Shown here piece after piece: positions 40,114 to 48,636 of a DNA stretch of 64,000 bases (the stretch's first letter is position 1; each line of letters begins with the position of its first letter). Position numbers and translations under genes: made by a program. The stretch lies in assembly GCA_937996235.1 (NCBI GenBank), contig CALKVK010000006.1:310001-374000 (forward strand), in the 5' to 3' direction. The notes below the pieces were generated by a model. It saw only the letters and a list, made by a program, of their open reading frames with translations. It did not search any database and was not told the DNA's origin. This stretch comes from an uncultured bacterium. Its GTDB lineage: Bacteria > Planctomycetota > JAJSAM01 > JAJVHW01.

Positions 40114-42327
40114 ATGCCGCGCAACGTGAAGACCACCGTCGGCCTGCCGGGCGGCCCGACGCGCGAGCTCACGGTGACCGTGCACGAGCTCGACGCGCCA
40201 CGCTGGGACGCCGCCGCGCGGCTGCGCGTCGTCGGCACCGACGTGCCGCGCGTCGACGGCCCCGCGAAGGCGGCGGGCGCCGCGCGCTACACGTACGACG
40301 TCGCCCGCCCGCGCCTCGCGTACTGCCGCCTCGTGCGCTGCTTCCGCGCGCACGCGGTGGTCCGCGAGGTGGAGACGGCCGCGGCGTCGAAGCTGCGCGG
40401 CGTGCTCGGCGTGCGCACGCTGGTCGGTCCGGGCGGGCGCGTCACCTTCTCCGGCAAGGGCGTGGTCGCCGTCTGCGCCGAGAGCGAGGAGGCGCTCGAC
40501 GACGCCGTGCACGCGGTGCGCGTCACGTACGACGTGCGGCCCGGACCCGCCACCACCGACGACGCCCGCGACGACGCGGCCGCGCGCGTGGACCCGCGCC
40601 GCGGCAACGCGGTCCCCGACGCGCGCGGGCCGGAGCGTCGCGGCGACCCCGACGCCGCCCTCGCGCGCTCGCACGCGCAGATCGCGCTGACCTTCCGCAC
40701 GCAGGTGCAGACGCACTCCGCGCTCGAGACGCACGGCTGCATCGTCGAGCCGGGCGCCGACGACACCTACACGGTGTGGGCCTCGACGCAGGGCACGGGC
40801 GCGTTCCAGGCGTCGATGGCGCAGGCGCTCGGAGTGCCCGTCGAGAGCGTGCGCGTGATCACCGAGCACATGGGCGGGGGCTTCGGCGCGAAGCTCGGCG
40901 GCATCGACGAGTGGGACCGCGAGGCGGCGCTCTTCGCGCGCGAGCTCGGACGGCCCGTGAAGGCGATGCTCGACCGCCGCGAGGAGCACCTCGTCGCGGG
41001 GTGCCGCCCGGACTCCGTGCAGGCGCTGACGCTCGGCGCCGACGCGGACGGCTCGCTGACGGCGCTCGTCGCGCGCACCCTCGGCACGGCCGGCAACGGC
41101 GCGAACGGCGCCGACGCCGCGAACACGCGCGTCTACGCCGTGCCGAACCTGCTGCGCGAGCAGACGAACGTCGCGACCTTCACCGGCCGCGCGCGCGCGT
41201 TCCGCGCGCCCGGCCACCCGCAGGGCATGTTCGCGCTCGAGGGCGCGATGGACGCGCTCGCCGAGGCGCTGCGCATCGACCCGCTCGCGCTGCGCCTGCG
41301 CAACGACCCGCACCCGCTGCGCCAGGTGCAGTGGCGCCTCGGAGCGGAGCGCATCGGGTGGGAGCGGCTGCGTAGCGCCGGGCCGGGCACGGGCAGCGTG
41401 CGGCGCGGCGTCGGGTGCGCGGCGGCGATCTGGTACCAGAAGGGCGGCGGCAACTGGGTCGTGCGCGTGGACGTGCGCCGCGACGGCTCGGTGACGGCCG
41501 CGTCGGCCGTGCAGGACATCGGCACGGGCACGCGCACGGTGCTCGCGGTGCTCGTCGCCGAGGAGCTCGGCATCGCGCCCGCGCGCGTCACGGTGCGCTG
41601 CGGCGACACGCGCGACCCGGCGGGCCCGCCGAGCGGCGGCAGCCAGACGGCGCCTTCGATCGGTCCGCCCGCGCGCGAGGCGGCGGTGCGCGCGCGCGAA
41701 GGACTCGCCGAGGTGCTCGCGCGCGAGTGGGGCGTCGAGGCCTCGGACGTCGCGTTCGAGGGCGGCGCGTTCACGGCGGGCGCGCGCACCGCGACGTTCG
41801 ACGAGGCCTGCGCGCTGCTCGGTCCCGAGGGCCTCTCGGTCAGCGGCACGCGGCGCGCGAACTACGACGGCTTCCACGGCGAGACCGCGGGCTGTCAGTT
41901 CGCGGAGGTCGAGGTGGACACCGAGACGGGCGTCGTGCGCGTCGTCCGCGTCGTCGCCGTCCACGACGCGGGGCGGATCGTCGACACGCTGACGGCGCGC
42001 AGCCAGGTCGTCGGCGGCGTCATCCAGGGCATCTCGTACGCGCTGCACGAGGAGCGGCAGCTCGACCGCAACCTCGGCGACATGGTCAACCCCACGCTCG
42101 ACACGTACCGCATCCTCGGCATCGCCGACTGTCCGGAGATCGACTGCGTGCTCACCTCGCTCGACAGCGGCTTCAACAACGCGGGCATGATGGGGCTCGG
42201 CGAGCCCGTCACCGTGCCGACCGCGGGCGCGGTCGCGAACGCCGTCTCGCACGCGCTCGGCGTGCGCATCACCGAGCTGCCGATCACGCCGGCGCGCGTG
42301 CTCGCCGCGCTGCGGAGGCCGCGATGA
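40114..42327 (+). CDS. Molybdopterin-binding subunit of a xanthine-dehydrogenase-family hydroxylase
   Basis: The product has 737 residues, typical for this family. Motifs of the large subunit are present: VVGTDVPRVDGPAKAAGAARYTYD, THSALETHGCIVE, EHMGGGFGAKLGG (the pterin-binding GGGFG), AFRAPGHPQGMFALE and the catalytic Glu697 in MGLGEPVTVP. The substrate (purine, aldehyde, CO-like or N-heterocycle) cannot be decided; the AYxCSFR loop of CO dehydrogenase is absent. It has no signal peptide and would be co-exported with the Tat-bearing 2Fe-2S subunit. Its stop overlaps the FAD subunit start by 4 nt. Confidence 0.93.
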   Translation: MPRNVKTTVGLPGGPTRELTVTVHELDAPRWDAAARLRVVGTDVPRVDGPAKAAGAARYTYDVARPRLAYCRLVRCFRAHAVVREVETAAASKLRGVLGVRTLVGPGGRVTFSGKGVVAVCAESEEALDDAVHAVRVTYDVRPGPATTDDARDDAAARVDPRRGNAVPDARGPERRGDPDAALARSHAQIALTFRTQVQTHSALETHGCIVEPGADDTYTVWASTQGTGAFQASMAQALGVPVESVRVITEHMGGGFGAKLGGIDEWDREAALFARELGRPVKAMLDRREEHLVAGCRPDSVQALTLGADADGSLTALVARTLGTAGNGANGADAANTRVYAVPNLLREQTNVATFTGRARAFRAPGHPQGMFALEGAMDALAEALRIDPLALRLRNDPHPLRQVQWRLGAERIGWERLRSAGPGTGSVRRGVGCAAAIWYQKGGGNWVVRVDVRRDGSVTAASAVQDIGTGTRTVLAVLVAEELGIAPARVTVRCGDTRDPAGPPSGGSQTAPSIGPPAREAAVRAREGLAEVLAREWGVEASDVAFEGGAFTAGARTATFDEACALLGPEGLSVSGTRRANYDGFHGETAGCQFAEVEVDTETGVVRVVRVVAVHDAGRIVDTLTARSQVVGGVIQGISYALHEERQLDRNLGDMVNPTLDTYRILGIADCPEIDCVLTSLDSGFNNAGMMGLGEPVTVPTAGAVANAVSHALGVRITELPITPARVLAALRRPR

Positions 42328-43319
42328 AGGCGTTCCGCTACGTACGGCCCGCGTCGCTGGCCGCCGCCGCGCGCGCCGCCGCGCACGAGGGCGCGGTGCT
42401 GAAGGCGGGCGGCACCGACCTGCTCGACCGCATGAAGGAGCGCGTCACCGCACCCGACGACGTCGTCGCCGTCGGCGAGGCGGGCGACGCGTCGCGCGCG
42501 ATCGTGGTGGACGCGGACGGCACGCTCGCGATCGGCGCGTTCGCGACGCTCGCGGACGTCGCCGCGTCGCCCCACGTGCGGAGCCGCCTCGCGGCGCTCG
42601 CGGCGGCGGCCGAGCTGGCTGCGAGCCCGCAGATCCGGCACCGTGCGACCGTCGGCGGGAACCTCTGCCAGCGCTCGCGCTGCGGCTACTACCGGCTGCT
42701 CTCGTTCCCGTGCCTGCGGCGCGGCGACGCGACGTGCCCGGTGCTCGAGGAGGGCGCTGTGCAGGAGCACGCGGCGCTGTTCGGGAACGACGCGTGCGCG
42801 TCGTCGCACCCCTCGAGTCTCGCGCCGGTGCTGTGCGCCGCCGGCGCGCGCGTCGTCGTGCACGGCGGCGACGCGCCGGTCACGCGCGAGCTCGCGACGT
42901 TCTGGCGCGCGCCCGCCCGCGGCGACGACTCCGACGTGGACCTCGCACCGGGCGCGGTCGTCGCCGAGCTGCGCGTGCCGCCGCTCGCGGCGCGGAGCGG
43001 CGTCGCGTACGAGGAGGTGCGGCAGCGGGCGGCCTTCGACTGGGCGCTCGCGTCGTGCGCGGCGCGCATCGCGCTCGACGGCGAGGGACGCATCGCCGAC
43101 GCCGCGGTGTGGCTCGGCTCCGTCGCGCCCGCACCGTTCCGCGCCGCGGGCGCGGAAGCGGCGCTGCGTGGGAAGAGTCCCGTCGCCGGGGCGTTCGACG
43201 CCGCGGCCGCCGCGGCCCTCGCGGGCGCGCGGCCGCTCCCCGGCAACGCGTACAAGGCGGACCTCGTGCGCGTGGTGGTGCGCCGCGCGCTCGTGCGCGC
43301 CGCGGAGGGTGTGCGATGA
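42324..43319 (+). CDS. FAD-binding subunit of the molybdenum hydroxylase
   Basis: ATG 42324 overlaps the previous stop (ATGA) and gives 331 residues. It is the medium subunit: FRYVRPASLAAAARAAAHEGAVLKAGGTDLLDRMKE, PQIRHRATVGGNLCQRSRCGYYR, FPCLRRGDATCPVLEEG and HPSSLAPVLCAAGARVVV. The Cys-rich insert (CQRSRCGYYRLLSFPCLRRGDATC) suggests an additional iron-sulfur cluster, as in 4-hydroxybenzoyl-CoA reductase-type and some planctomycete enzymes. It passes electrons from the 2Fe-2S centres to a membrane or soluble acceptor. The next gene overlaps its stop by 4 nt. Confidence 0.9.
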   Translation: MKAFRYVRPASLAAAARAAAHEGAVLKAGGTDLLDRMKERVTAPDDVVAVGEAGDASRAIVVDADGTLAIGAFATLADVAASPHVRSRLAALAAAAELAASPQIRHRATVGGNLCQRSRCGYYRLLSFPCLRRGDATCPVLEEGAVQEHAALFGNDACASSHPSSLAPVLCAAGARVVVHGGDAPVTRELATFWRAPARGDDSDVDLAPGAVVAELRVPPLAARSGVAYEEVRQRAAFDWALASCAARIALDGEGRIADAAVWLGSVAPAPFRAAGAEAALRGKSPVAGAFDAAAAAALAGARPLPGNAYKADLVRVVVRRALVRAAEGVR

Positions 43320-43558
43320 GCGCGCGCGACGAACTCCGGGCGACGCTGCGCGTGCGCTGCCGTCAGCTCTGCACGAAGGCCGCCGCGTATCCGTTCCCGG
43401 ACGCGTACGCGACGCCGAACCCCTACGACACCGCGGTCTGGTGGTGCGCGCGCACGACCGAGGCGCTCGGACCCGACGGCTCCGCCGCCGGCCCGGGCGC
43501 GTGCGACGCGCCGGGCCGCCCCTGCTACGAGCCGCCCGCGCGGCCGGGGAGTGCGTGA
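43316..43558 (+). CDS. Small Cys-rich protein of the molybdenum hydroxylase operon
   Basis: ATG 43316 overlaps the FAD-subunit stop (ATGA) and the stop overlaps the next start by one base (TGATG), so it is firmly embedded in the operon. The 80-residue product has five Cys (CRQLCTKAA, WWCART, GACDAPGRPCYE) and an aromatic-rich core (YPFPDAYATPNPYDTAVWW). It lacks a signal peptide or membrane helix. I know of no named family. It may be a maturation factor, small electron carrier or extra subunit of the enzyme; this is inference from position and composition. Confidence 0.75.
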   Translation: MSARDELRATLRVRCRQLCTKAAAYPFPDAYATPNPYDTAVWWCARTTEALGPDGSAAGPGACDAPGRPCYEPPARPGSA

Positions 43559-44550
43559 TGCGTGCGCTCGTCGCCACGGGCCACGGCGGACCCGAGGTGC
43601 TCGCGCTGCGCGACGACCATCCCGAGCCGGTCCCCGGCCCTCACGACCTGCTCGTCGCGGTGCGCGCCTGCGGCCTGAACCCCGTGGACGTGAAGGTGCG
43701 CGAGGGACGCTACGGCGCGCGCGAGCAGCCCTACGTGCTCGGCTACGACGTCTGCGGCGTCGTGCGCGCGGTCGGCTCGGCCGTCGGCGACTTCGCGCCG
43801 GGCGACAGCGTGTACGTCTCGCCCGGGCGGCTGCGCGACGGCGGCTACGCGGAGCTCGTCTGCGTCGATGCGCGACTCGCCGCGCACAAGCCGGCGCGTC
43901 TCGACCACGTCGCCGCCGCCGCGCTGCCGCTCGTCGTCCTGACCGCATGGGAGGCGCTGCTCGACCGTGCGCGCATCCACGCGGGCGAGACGGTGCTCGT
44001 GCACGCGGGCGCGGGCGGCGTCGGACACGTCGCGCTGCAGCTCGCGCGGCACCGGCGCGCGCGGGTGCTCACGACGGCGAGCCGCCCCGAGACGCAGGCG
44101 CTCTGCCGCGAGCTCGGCGCGCACGTCGTCATCGACCACCGCAGCGAAGACTTCGTCGCGCGCGTGCTCGAGGAGACCGGCGGCCGCGGCGCCGAGGTCG
44201 TGTTCGACACGGTCGGCGGCGAGACGTTCGACCGCTCGCTCGAGTGCGTGGCGCTGAACGGCCGCATGGTGACGATCGTCGCGAACGAGAGCCGCGTCAT
44301 CTCGCAGCGCCTGTTCCAGCGCAACGCGACGCTGATCTACGAGTACATGGGAGTGCCGGGCATCCACGGCGTCGGCTTCGAGCGGCAGGCGGAGATCCTG
44401 CGGCTCGCGGCCGGACTCGCCGATGCCGGCGCGCTGCGTCCGCACGTCTCGCGCGTCGTCGCGCTCGAGGAGGTGCCGTCGGCGCTCGCCGAGATCGCCG
44501 CGGGGCGCGCGATCGGGAAGTTCGTCGCGCGGATCGCCGAGGCGGACTGA
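43558..44550 (+). CDS. Zinc-free NADPH:quinone oxidoreductase (MDR family)
   Basis: The product has 330 residues and its ATG shares one base with the upstream stop. It shows the quinone oxidoreductase pattern: MRALVATGHGGPEVLALRDD, GLNPVDVKVREGRYG, VLGYDVCGVVRAVG, LPLVVLTAWEALLDRARIHAGETVLVHAGAGGVGHVALQLAR (nucleotide-binding AGxGGVG) and VFDTVGGETFDRSLE. The catalytic zinc ligands of true alcohol dehydrogenases are missing, as expected for QOR. It would use NADPH to reduce a quinone or enone. Its membership in the molybdenum hydroxylase operon suggests it works on the same substrate route or on the electron acceptor. Confidence 0.88.
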   Translation: MRALVATGHGGPEVLALRDDHPEPVPGPHDLLVAVRACGLNPVDVKVREGRYGAREQPYVLGYDVCGVVRAVGSAVGDFAPGDSVYVSPGRLRDGGYAELVCVDARLAAHKPARLDHVAAAALPLVVLTAWEALLDRARIHAGETVLVHAGAGGVGHVALQLARHRRARVLTTASRPETQALCRELGAHVVIDHRSEDFVARVLEETGGRGAEVVFDTVGGETFDRSLECVALNGRMVTIVANESRVISQRLFQRNATLIYEYMGVPGIHGVGFERQAEILRLAAGLADAGALRPHVSRVVALEEVPSALAEIAAGRAIGKFVARIAEAD

Positions 44551-44554
44551 CGCG

Positions 44555-45232
44555 GTGCCGCTCCTGCGCGTCCGCGACCTGCGGAAGTCGTTCCGCCGGC
44601 CCGAGGGCGACGAGCAGCTCGTGCTCGACGTGCCCGCGTTCGACGTGGAGGAGCACGAGCACGTCGCGCTGCGCGGCGCGAGCGGCTCCGGGAAGACGAC
44701 GCTCCTGCACGTGATCGCGGGGCTGCTGCGTCCCGACGCGGGGTCGGTCGTGGTCGCCGACACGGACCTGACGCGGCTCGGCGAGGCGCAGCGCGACGCC
44801 TTCCGCGCGCGGCACATCGGGTACGTGTTCCAGTCGTTCCACCTGCTGCCCGGCCACGGCGCGCTCGAGAACGTGCTGCTCGGCATGCTGTTCGGTCCGG
44901 GCCCGGACCCCGCGTTCGCGCGCGAGCTGCTCGTGGAACTCGGACTCGGCGACCGCCTGGGACACCGCCCCGCGCAGCTCTCGGTCGGGCAGCAGCAGCG
45001 CGTCGCGCTGGCGCGCGCCCTCGCGAACCGTCCGCGGCTGGTGCTCGCGGACGAGCCGACGGGGAGTCTCGACGCGCGCAGCGCGGGCGTGGCGCTGCGG
45101 CTCCTGCGCGAGTCGTGCACGCGCCACGGCGCCGCGCTGCTCGTCGTCTCGCACGACGCGAACGTGCTCGGCGCGTTCCCGCGCGTGCTCGACCTCGCGG
45201 ACGTCAACCGCGCCGCGGTGGTGGGCGCGTGA
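44555..45232 (+). CDS. ABC transporter ATP-binding protein (LolD/MacB-like; DUF3299-linked)
   Basis: GTG 44555 gives 225 residues. Walker A GASGSGKTT, Q-loop YVFQSFHLLPGHGALENVLLG, signature LSVGQQQRVALARAL, Walker B RLVLADEPTGSLDA and the H-loop VVSHD are all present. The family is that of LolD/MacB-type ATPases pairing with FtsX-like permeases. The permease starts within its stop (GTGA overlap). With the DUF3299 lipoprotein further down, the set parallels PA4064-PA4066 of Pseudomonas aeruginosa, a Zur-controlled locus tied to zinc homeostasis. Metal substrate is inference. Confidence 0.92.
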   Translation: MPLLRVRDLRKSFRRPEGDEQLVLDVPAFDVEEHEHVALRGASGSGKTTLLHVIAGLLRPDAGSVVVADTDLTRLGEAQRDAFRARHIGYVFQSFHLLPGHGALENVLLGMLFGPGPDPAFARELLVELGLGDRLGHRPAQLSVGQQQRVALARALANRPRLVLADEPTGSLDARSAGVALRLLRESCTRHGAALLVVSHDANVLGAFPRVLDLADVNRAAVVGA

Positions 45233-46497
45233 GCGTGCTGACGCGTCTGCGCGGGCTGCTCCTCATCGTGCGCCGCAGTCTGCGGGAGCATCTGCTCTCG
45301 ACGCTCGTGACCGCACTCTCGGCGGCGCTCGGCGTCGGTCTCGTGACGGCCGTGTTCTGTCTCGCGGAGCAGTCGCGCGCCGCGTTCACGGGCGGTGCGC
45401 TCGGCTTCGACGCGGTGCTCGGCGCGCGCGGCAGCCGCGTGCAGCTCGTGCTGAACTCCGTGTTCCACCTCGAGACGTCGCCGGGCAACCTGCCGTGGTC
45501 GGCGTACACCGACATCGCCGCGCGCCGCGGCGTCGCGGCGGCGATCCCGCTCGTCACCGGCGACAACGTGCGCGGGTTCCGCGTCGTCGGCACGTCGCCC
45601 GAGTTCTTCGCCGTCGCGGAGCGCGCGCCGGGTGAGCCGCCGGCGCTGCTCGCCGGGCGCGTCTTCGAGCCGGAGCGCCGCGAGGCCGTGCTCGGCGCGT
45701 CCGCGGCGCGCGGCACCGGCCTCCGCGTCGGCGCGCGCTTCCACGTCACGCACGACGTCTCGGAGCACGGGCACGAGCACGCCGAGGAGTTCGTGGTGGT
45801 GGGGGTGCTCGCGGACACGGGCACGCCGGCGGACCGCGTGGTGTGGCTGCCGCTCGAGGCGGTGTTCCGCCTCGACTCGCACGTGCTGCGCGGCGGCGGC
45901 ACGGAGTACCGGCCGCAGGACGGCGTGCCGATCCCCGACTCCGCGAAGGAGCTGAGCGCGGTGCTGCTGCGGCTGCGCGACCCCGTCGTCGGACTCGGCC
46001 TCGACAACGAGATCAACCGCGTCGGCGACCGCGCGACGCTCGCGTGGCCGGTGGACCGCACCGTCGCCGAGCTGTTCGAGAGCCTCGGGTGGGTCAGCGG
46101 CGTGCTGCGCGTCGTCGCGTACCTGGTGATGCTGCTCGCGGCGGCGTCGATCCTCGCGAGTCTGCACAACACGCTGCGCGAGCGCCGGCGCGAGTTCGCG
46201 GTGCTGCGCGCGCTCGGCGCACGGCGCCGCGACGTGTTCGCCGTGGTCGTGCTCGAGTCCACGGCGATCGCGTTCCTCGGCGCGCTCCTCGGGCTGGCCG
46301 TGCACGTGGGCGTGCTCGCTCTCGCCGCGAGCGTGGTGCGCGGCGCGACCGGTGTCTTCGTGGACGTGTTCGCGTGGCACCCCGTGCTCGTCCTCGCGCC
46401 GCTCGGCATGACGGCGCTCGGCGCGTGCGCGGGTCTGCTGCCGGCCGCCGAGGCGTACGCGACGGACGTCGCGGCCAACCTGCAGCGAGCGACGTGA
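45229..46497 (+). CDS. FtsX-like ABC transporter permease
   Basis: GTG 45229 overlaps the ATPase stop and gives 422 residues. The topology is one N-terminal helix (LSTLVTALSAALGVGLVTAVFCLA), a periplasmic MacB-like domain of about 240 residues and three C-terminal helices (VAYLVMLLAAASILASL, FLGALLGLAVHVGVLAL, LVLAPLGMTALGACAGLL), with the FtsX signature RERRREFAVLRALGARRRDV. The periplasmic domain holds a His-rich stretch (HVTHDVSEHGHEHAEE, residues 172-187), which is common in the DUF3299-linked permeases and suggests metal binding. It works with the upstream ATPase as a mechanotransmitter or exporter. Confidence 0.9.
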   Translation: MSVLTRLRGLLLIVRRSLREHLLSTLVTALSAALGVGLVTAVFCLAEQSRAAFTGGALGFDAVLGARGSRVQLVLNSVFHLETSPGNLPWSAYTDIAARRGVAAAIPLVTGDNVRGFRVVGTSPEFFAVAERAPGEPPALLAGRVFEPERREAVLGASAARGTGLRVGARFHVTHDVSEHGHEHAEEFVVVGVLADTGTPADRVVWLPLEAVFRLDSHVLRGGGTEYRPQDGVPIPDSAKELSAVLLRLRDPVVGLGLDNEINRVGDRATLAWPVDRTVAELFESLGWVSGVLRVVAYLVMLLAAASILASLHNTLRERRREFAVLRALGARRRDVFAVVVLESTAIAFLGALLGLAVHVGVLALAASVVRGATGVFVDVFAWHPVLVLAPLGMTALGACAGLLPAAEAYATDVAANLQRAT

Positions 46498-47738
46498 AGG
46501 AGCGCGTCGTCCGCCTGCTCGCCCCGCCCGGGTCGTCGACGACCGAGCGCCTGCTGCGCGTCCTCGGGCTGCTGCTGTTCCTCGGCCTCGGCGTGCGCTG
46601 CGGACTGAAGGCGCACGAGGGCAGCTACGACTTCGACGGCTTCCACCGCGCGGCCGAGCACGTGCTCGCGCAGCACCGCGTGCTCGACGCCGAGAACGTC
46701 GCGCGCTACCTGCCGCACTTCCAGGTGCTGCACGTGCCGTTCGCGCTGCTGCCGGTCGCCGCCGCGGGCGTGCTCTGGTACCTCCTCTCCGTCGCCGCGC
46801 TCGTGGCGACGCCGCGCGAGCTCGAGCGCCTCTCGGGCGTGGCGCCGCGCGCGCAGTGGCCCGCGTGGTTCGTCGCGGCGCCGTACGTGATCGACAACCT
46901 CGCGCTCGGTCAGAGCGGACCGGTGCTGCTCTGGGCGACGCTCGCCGGGGTGAACGCGTGCCGCGGCGCGGCGCCCGTCCGCGGCGGCGCGCTGCTCGGC
47001 CTCGCCGCGCTCTTCAAGGTGCCCGTCGTCGCGCTCGCCGCGCCGGCGCTCCTCCTCGGCGGCGTGCGCCGCGGCGCACGGACGCTCGTCGGCATCGCGG
47101 CGGCGCTCTGCGTCACCAGCGCGGCGCTCGTCGCGTTCGTCGGCGTGGACGACGCGGCGGAGTCCACGGCGCGCTGGGTCGAGACGATCCGCACCAAGCA
47201 GTCGCCGCAGGGCATGGTCGAGCAGGACCAGTCGCTGCGCTCGAACAACCAGTCGCTGCCGATCACGCTCGCGCGGACGTTCGGCGACCTCGGCGGTGTG
47301 CGCGTGAAGAGTGCGGTGCGCCTCGCGCGCCGCCCGCTCCCGGAGATCTGGCGCGTCGCGTGGGTGACGGTCGCGCTGCTCGCCGTGCTCGGGCTTGCCG
47401 TGGTGAAGGTGGCAGAGCGCCGCGGCTTCGACCGCGAAGCGTGGCTCGTCGTCTTCTCGCTCGCGGCGCTCGGCATGCTGTTCGTCTCGCCGCTCGTCTG
47501 GACGCACTACTTCATGTGGGCGCTGCCGGCGCTCCTCGCGCTGCGCGCCGCGCCGCGCAAGCTCGTCGTCGCCGGCTGCATCTCGATCGCGGGGCTGGCG
47601 GTGCCGCCCGCGCGTGCGCTCGGCGTGCACCTACTGCTCGCGATCGTGCTCTACGTCGCCGTCGCGGTCCGCTACCTGCGCGCGTACCTGCGCGCGCGCG
47701 ACGCGAAGAGCGGGGACGCCTCCGTCGGGGACCGGTAG
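46494..47738 (+). CDS. Polytopic glycosyltransferase-87-like (DUF2029) membrane protein
   Basis: GTG 46494 overlaps the permease stop (GTGA), giving 414 residues with about nine hydrophobic helices. The early loop YDFDGFHRAAEHVLAQHRVLDAENVARYLPHFQVLHVPFALLP is like the catalytic periplasmic loop of GT-C mannosyltransferases (GT87/PimE type), with acidic residues after the first helix. APYVIDNLALGQSGPVLLWATLA and LFKVPVVALAAPALL are typical of DUF2029 proteins. It would add a sugar from a polyprenyl-phosphate donor to an envelope glycan or lipid. Its place inside an otherwise metal-transport-like operon is odd, and may simply be co-transcription. Confidence 0.8.
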   Translation: MKERVVRLLAPPGSSTTERLLRVLGLLLFLGLGVRCGLKAHEGSYDFDGFHRAAEHVLAQHRVLDAENVARYLPHFQVLHVPFALLPVAAAGVLWYLLSVAALVATPRELERLSGVAPRAQWPAWFVAAPYVIDNLALGQSGPVLLWATLAGVNACRGAAPVRGGALLGLAALFKVPVVALAAPALLLGGVRRGARTLVGIAAALCVTSAALVAFVGVDDAAESTARWVETIRTKQSPQGMVEQDQSLRSNNQSLPITLARTFGDLGGVRVKSAVRLARRPLPEIWRVAWVTVALLAVLGLAVVKVAERRGFDREAWLVVFSLAALGMLFVSPLVWTHYFMWALPALLALRAAPRKLVVAGCISIAGLAVPPARALGVHLLLAIVLYVAVAVRYLRAYLRARDAKSGDASVGDR

Positions 47739-47750
47739 CCTCGGGCGACC
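47736..47750 (+). promoter_or_regulatory. Possible internal promoter before the DUF3299 gene
   Basis: TAGCCT (47736-47741) begins at the stop codon of the preceding gene and lies 9 nt before the GTG of the lipoprotein gene, matching the leaderless TANNNT layout seen elsewhere. It is weaker than the other examples. Confidence 0.3.
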
Positions 47751-48632
47751 GTGTCGCGCCGCGCCTGTCTCCCGTGGCTCCTCGTACTCGCCGCCGCGTG
47801 CGGTGACGACCTCGCCGTGCCCGTGGACGCCGACGCGCGCGGCGAGAGCTTCGCCGCGGCGCCGCAGGGCGTGCCGGCGGAGACGCCGCCGCCCGCGCCG
47901 CACACCTCGCCCGCGCCGGCCGCGCCGCCCGTCGATCCGACGCCCGCTGCGCCCGATCCGGCCGCCGCCGCGGCGGCCACGGAGCCGCCGCCCGCGCGCG
48001 CCGCGTCCGACGTCGCCATCGGCGACCCGACGGGGCCCGCGGAGCTCGTGCCGCCGCCGCCCGCCGAGACTCCCGCGCCCGCCGCGGAGGAGCCCGTCGC
48101 CGCAGCCGCGCCCGACGTCAAGCCGGGCGCGGCCGCGCAGACACACCCGAAGCCGAAGGCGCCCGAGCTCGTGGACGGCGTCTGGCACACGAGCTTCCTC
48201 TACCTCGGCGACTTCGACCCTGGCGTGGACGCGCTCGCGAGCGACAGCACCCTCGCCCAGCACACCGCGTCGACGACGAAGCCCGTCGACCACGAGCGCG
48301 GCGCGCGCGGCATCCCGGACGCCGTGCGCGCGCTCGACGGCAAGAAGGTCACGATCGAGGGCTTCATGATCCCACTGCGCTTCGAGAAGGGGCGCGTGCG
48401 CACGTTCTTCCTCTCGCGCTACATGATGAGCTGCTGCTTCGGCCTCGTCCCGAAGGCGAACGAGGTGATCTCGGTCGAGATGACGGGCGACGCGGGCGCG
48501 TACTACGACGCGTACATGCCGTTCGTCGTGACCGGCACGCTGTCGATCGTGGAGGCCGAGGAGAACCCCGAGTTCCTGCGCAGCATCTTCCGGCTGCAGG
48601 CGGACTCGTGCGTGTTCGCGGACGAGGAGTGA
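47751..48632 (+). CDS. DUF3299 lipoprotein
   Basis: The GTG start gives 293 residues. A lipoprotein signal ends in LAAAC with Cys17. A long low-complexity Pro/Ala linker (about residues 30-140) would let the domain reach far from the membrane. The C-terminal domain matches DUF3299: LDGKKVTIEGFMIPLRFEKGRVRTFFLSRYMMSCCFGLVPKANEVISVEM and FVVTGTLSIVEAEENPEFLRSIFRLQADSC. The conserved CC pair and last Cys may bind metal. Proteins of this family accompany the ABC/FtsX pair upstream in zinc-regulated operons of Proteobacteria. Here the GT87-like gene is inserted between them. Confidence 0.85.
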   Translation: MSRRACLPWLLVLAAACGDDLAVPVDADARGESFAAAPQGVPAETPPPAPHTSPAPAAPPVDPTPAAPDPAAAAAATEPPPARAASDVAIGDPTGPAELVPPPPAETPAPAAEEPVAAAAPDVKPGAAAQTHPKPKAPELVDGVWHTSFLYLGDFDPGVDALASDSTLAQHTASTTKPVDHERGARGIPDAVRALDGKKVTIEGFMIPLRFEKGRVRTFFLSRYMMSCCFGLVPKANEVISVEMTGDAGAYYDAYMPFVVTGTLSIVEAEENPEFLRSIFRLQADSCVFADEE

Positions 48633-48636
48633 CCCC

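Noticed and set aside
43525..46380. A 951-codon antisense frame over the quinone reductase and ABC genes
   Set aside because: It shows only low-complexity Arg/His/Asp sequence and overlaps two strongly supported genes.
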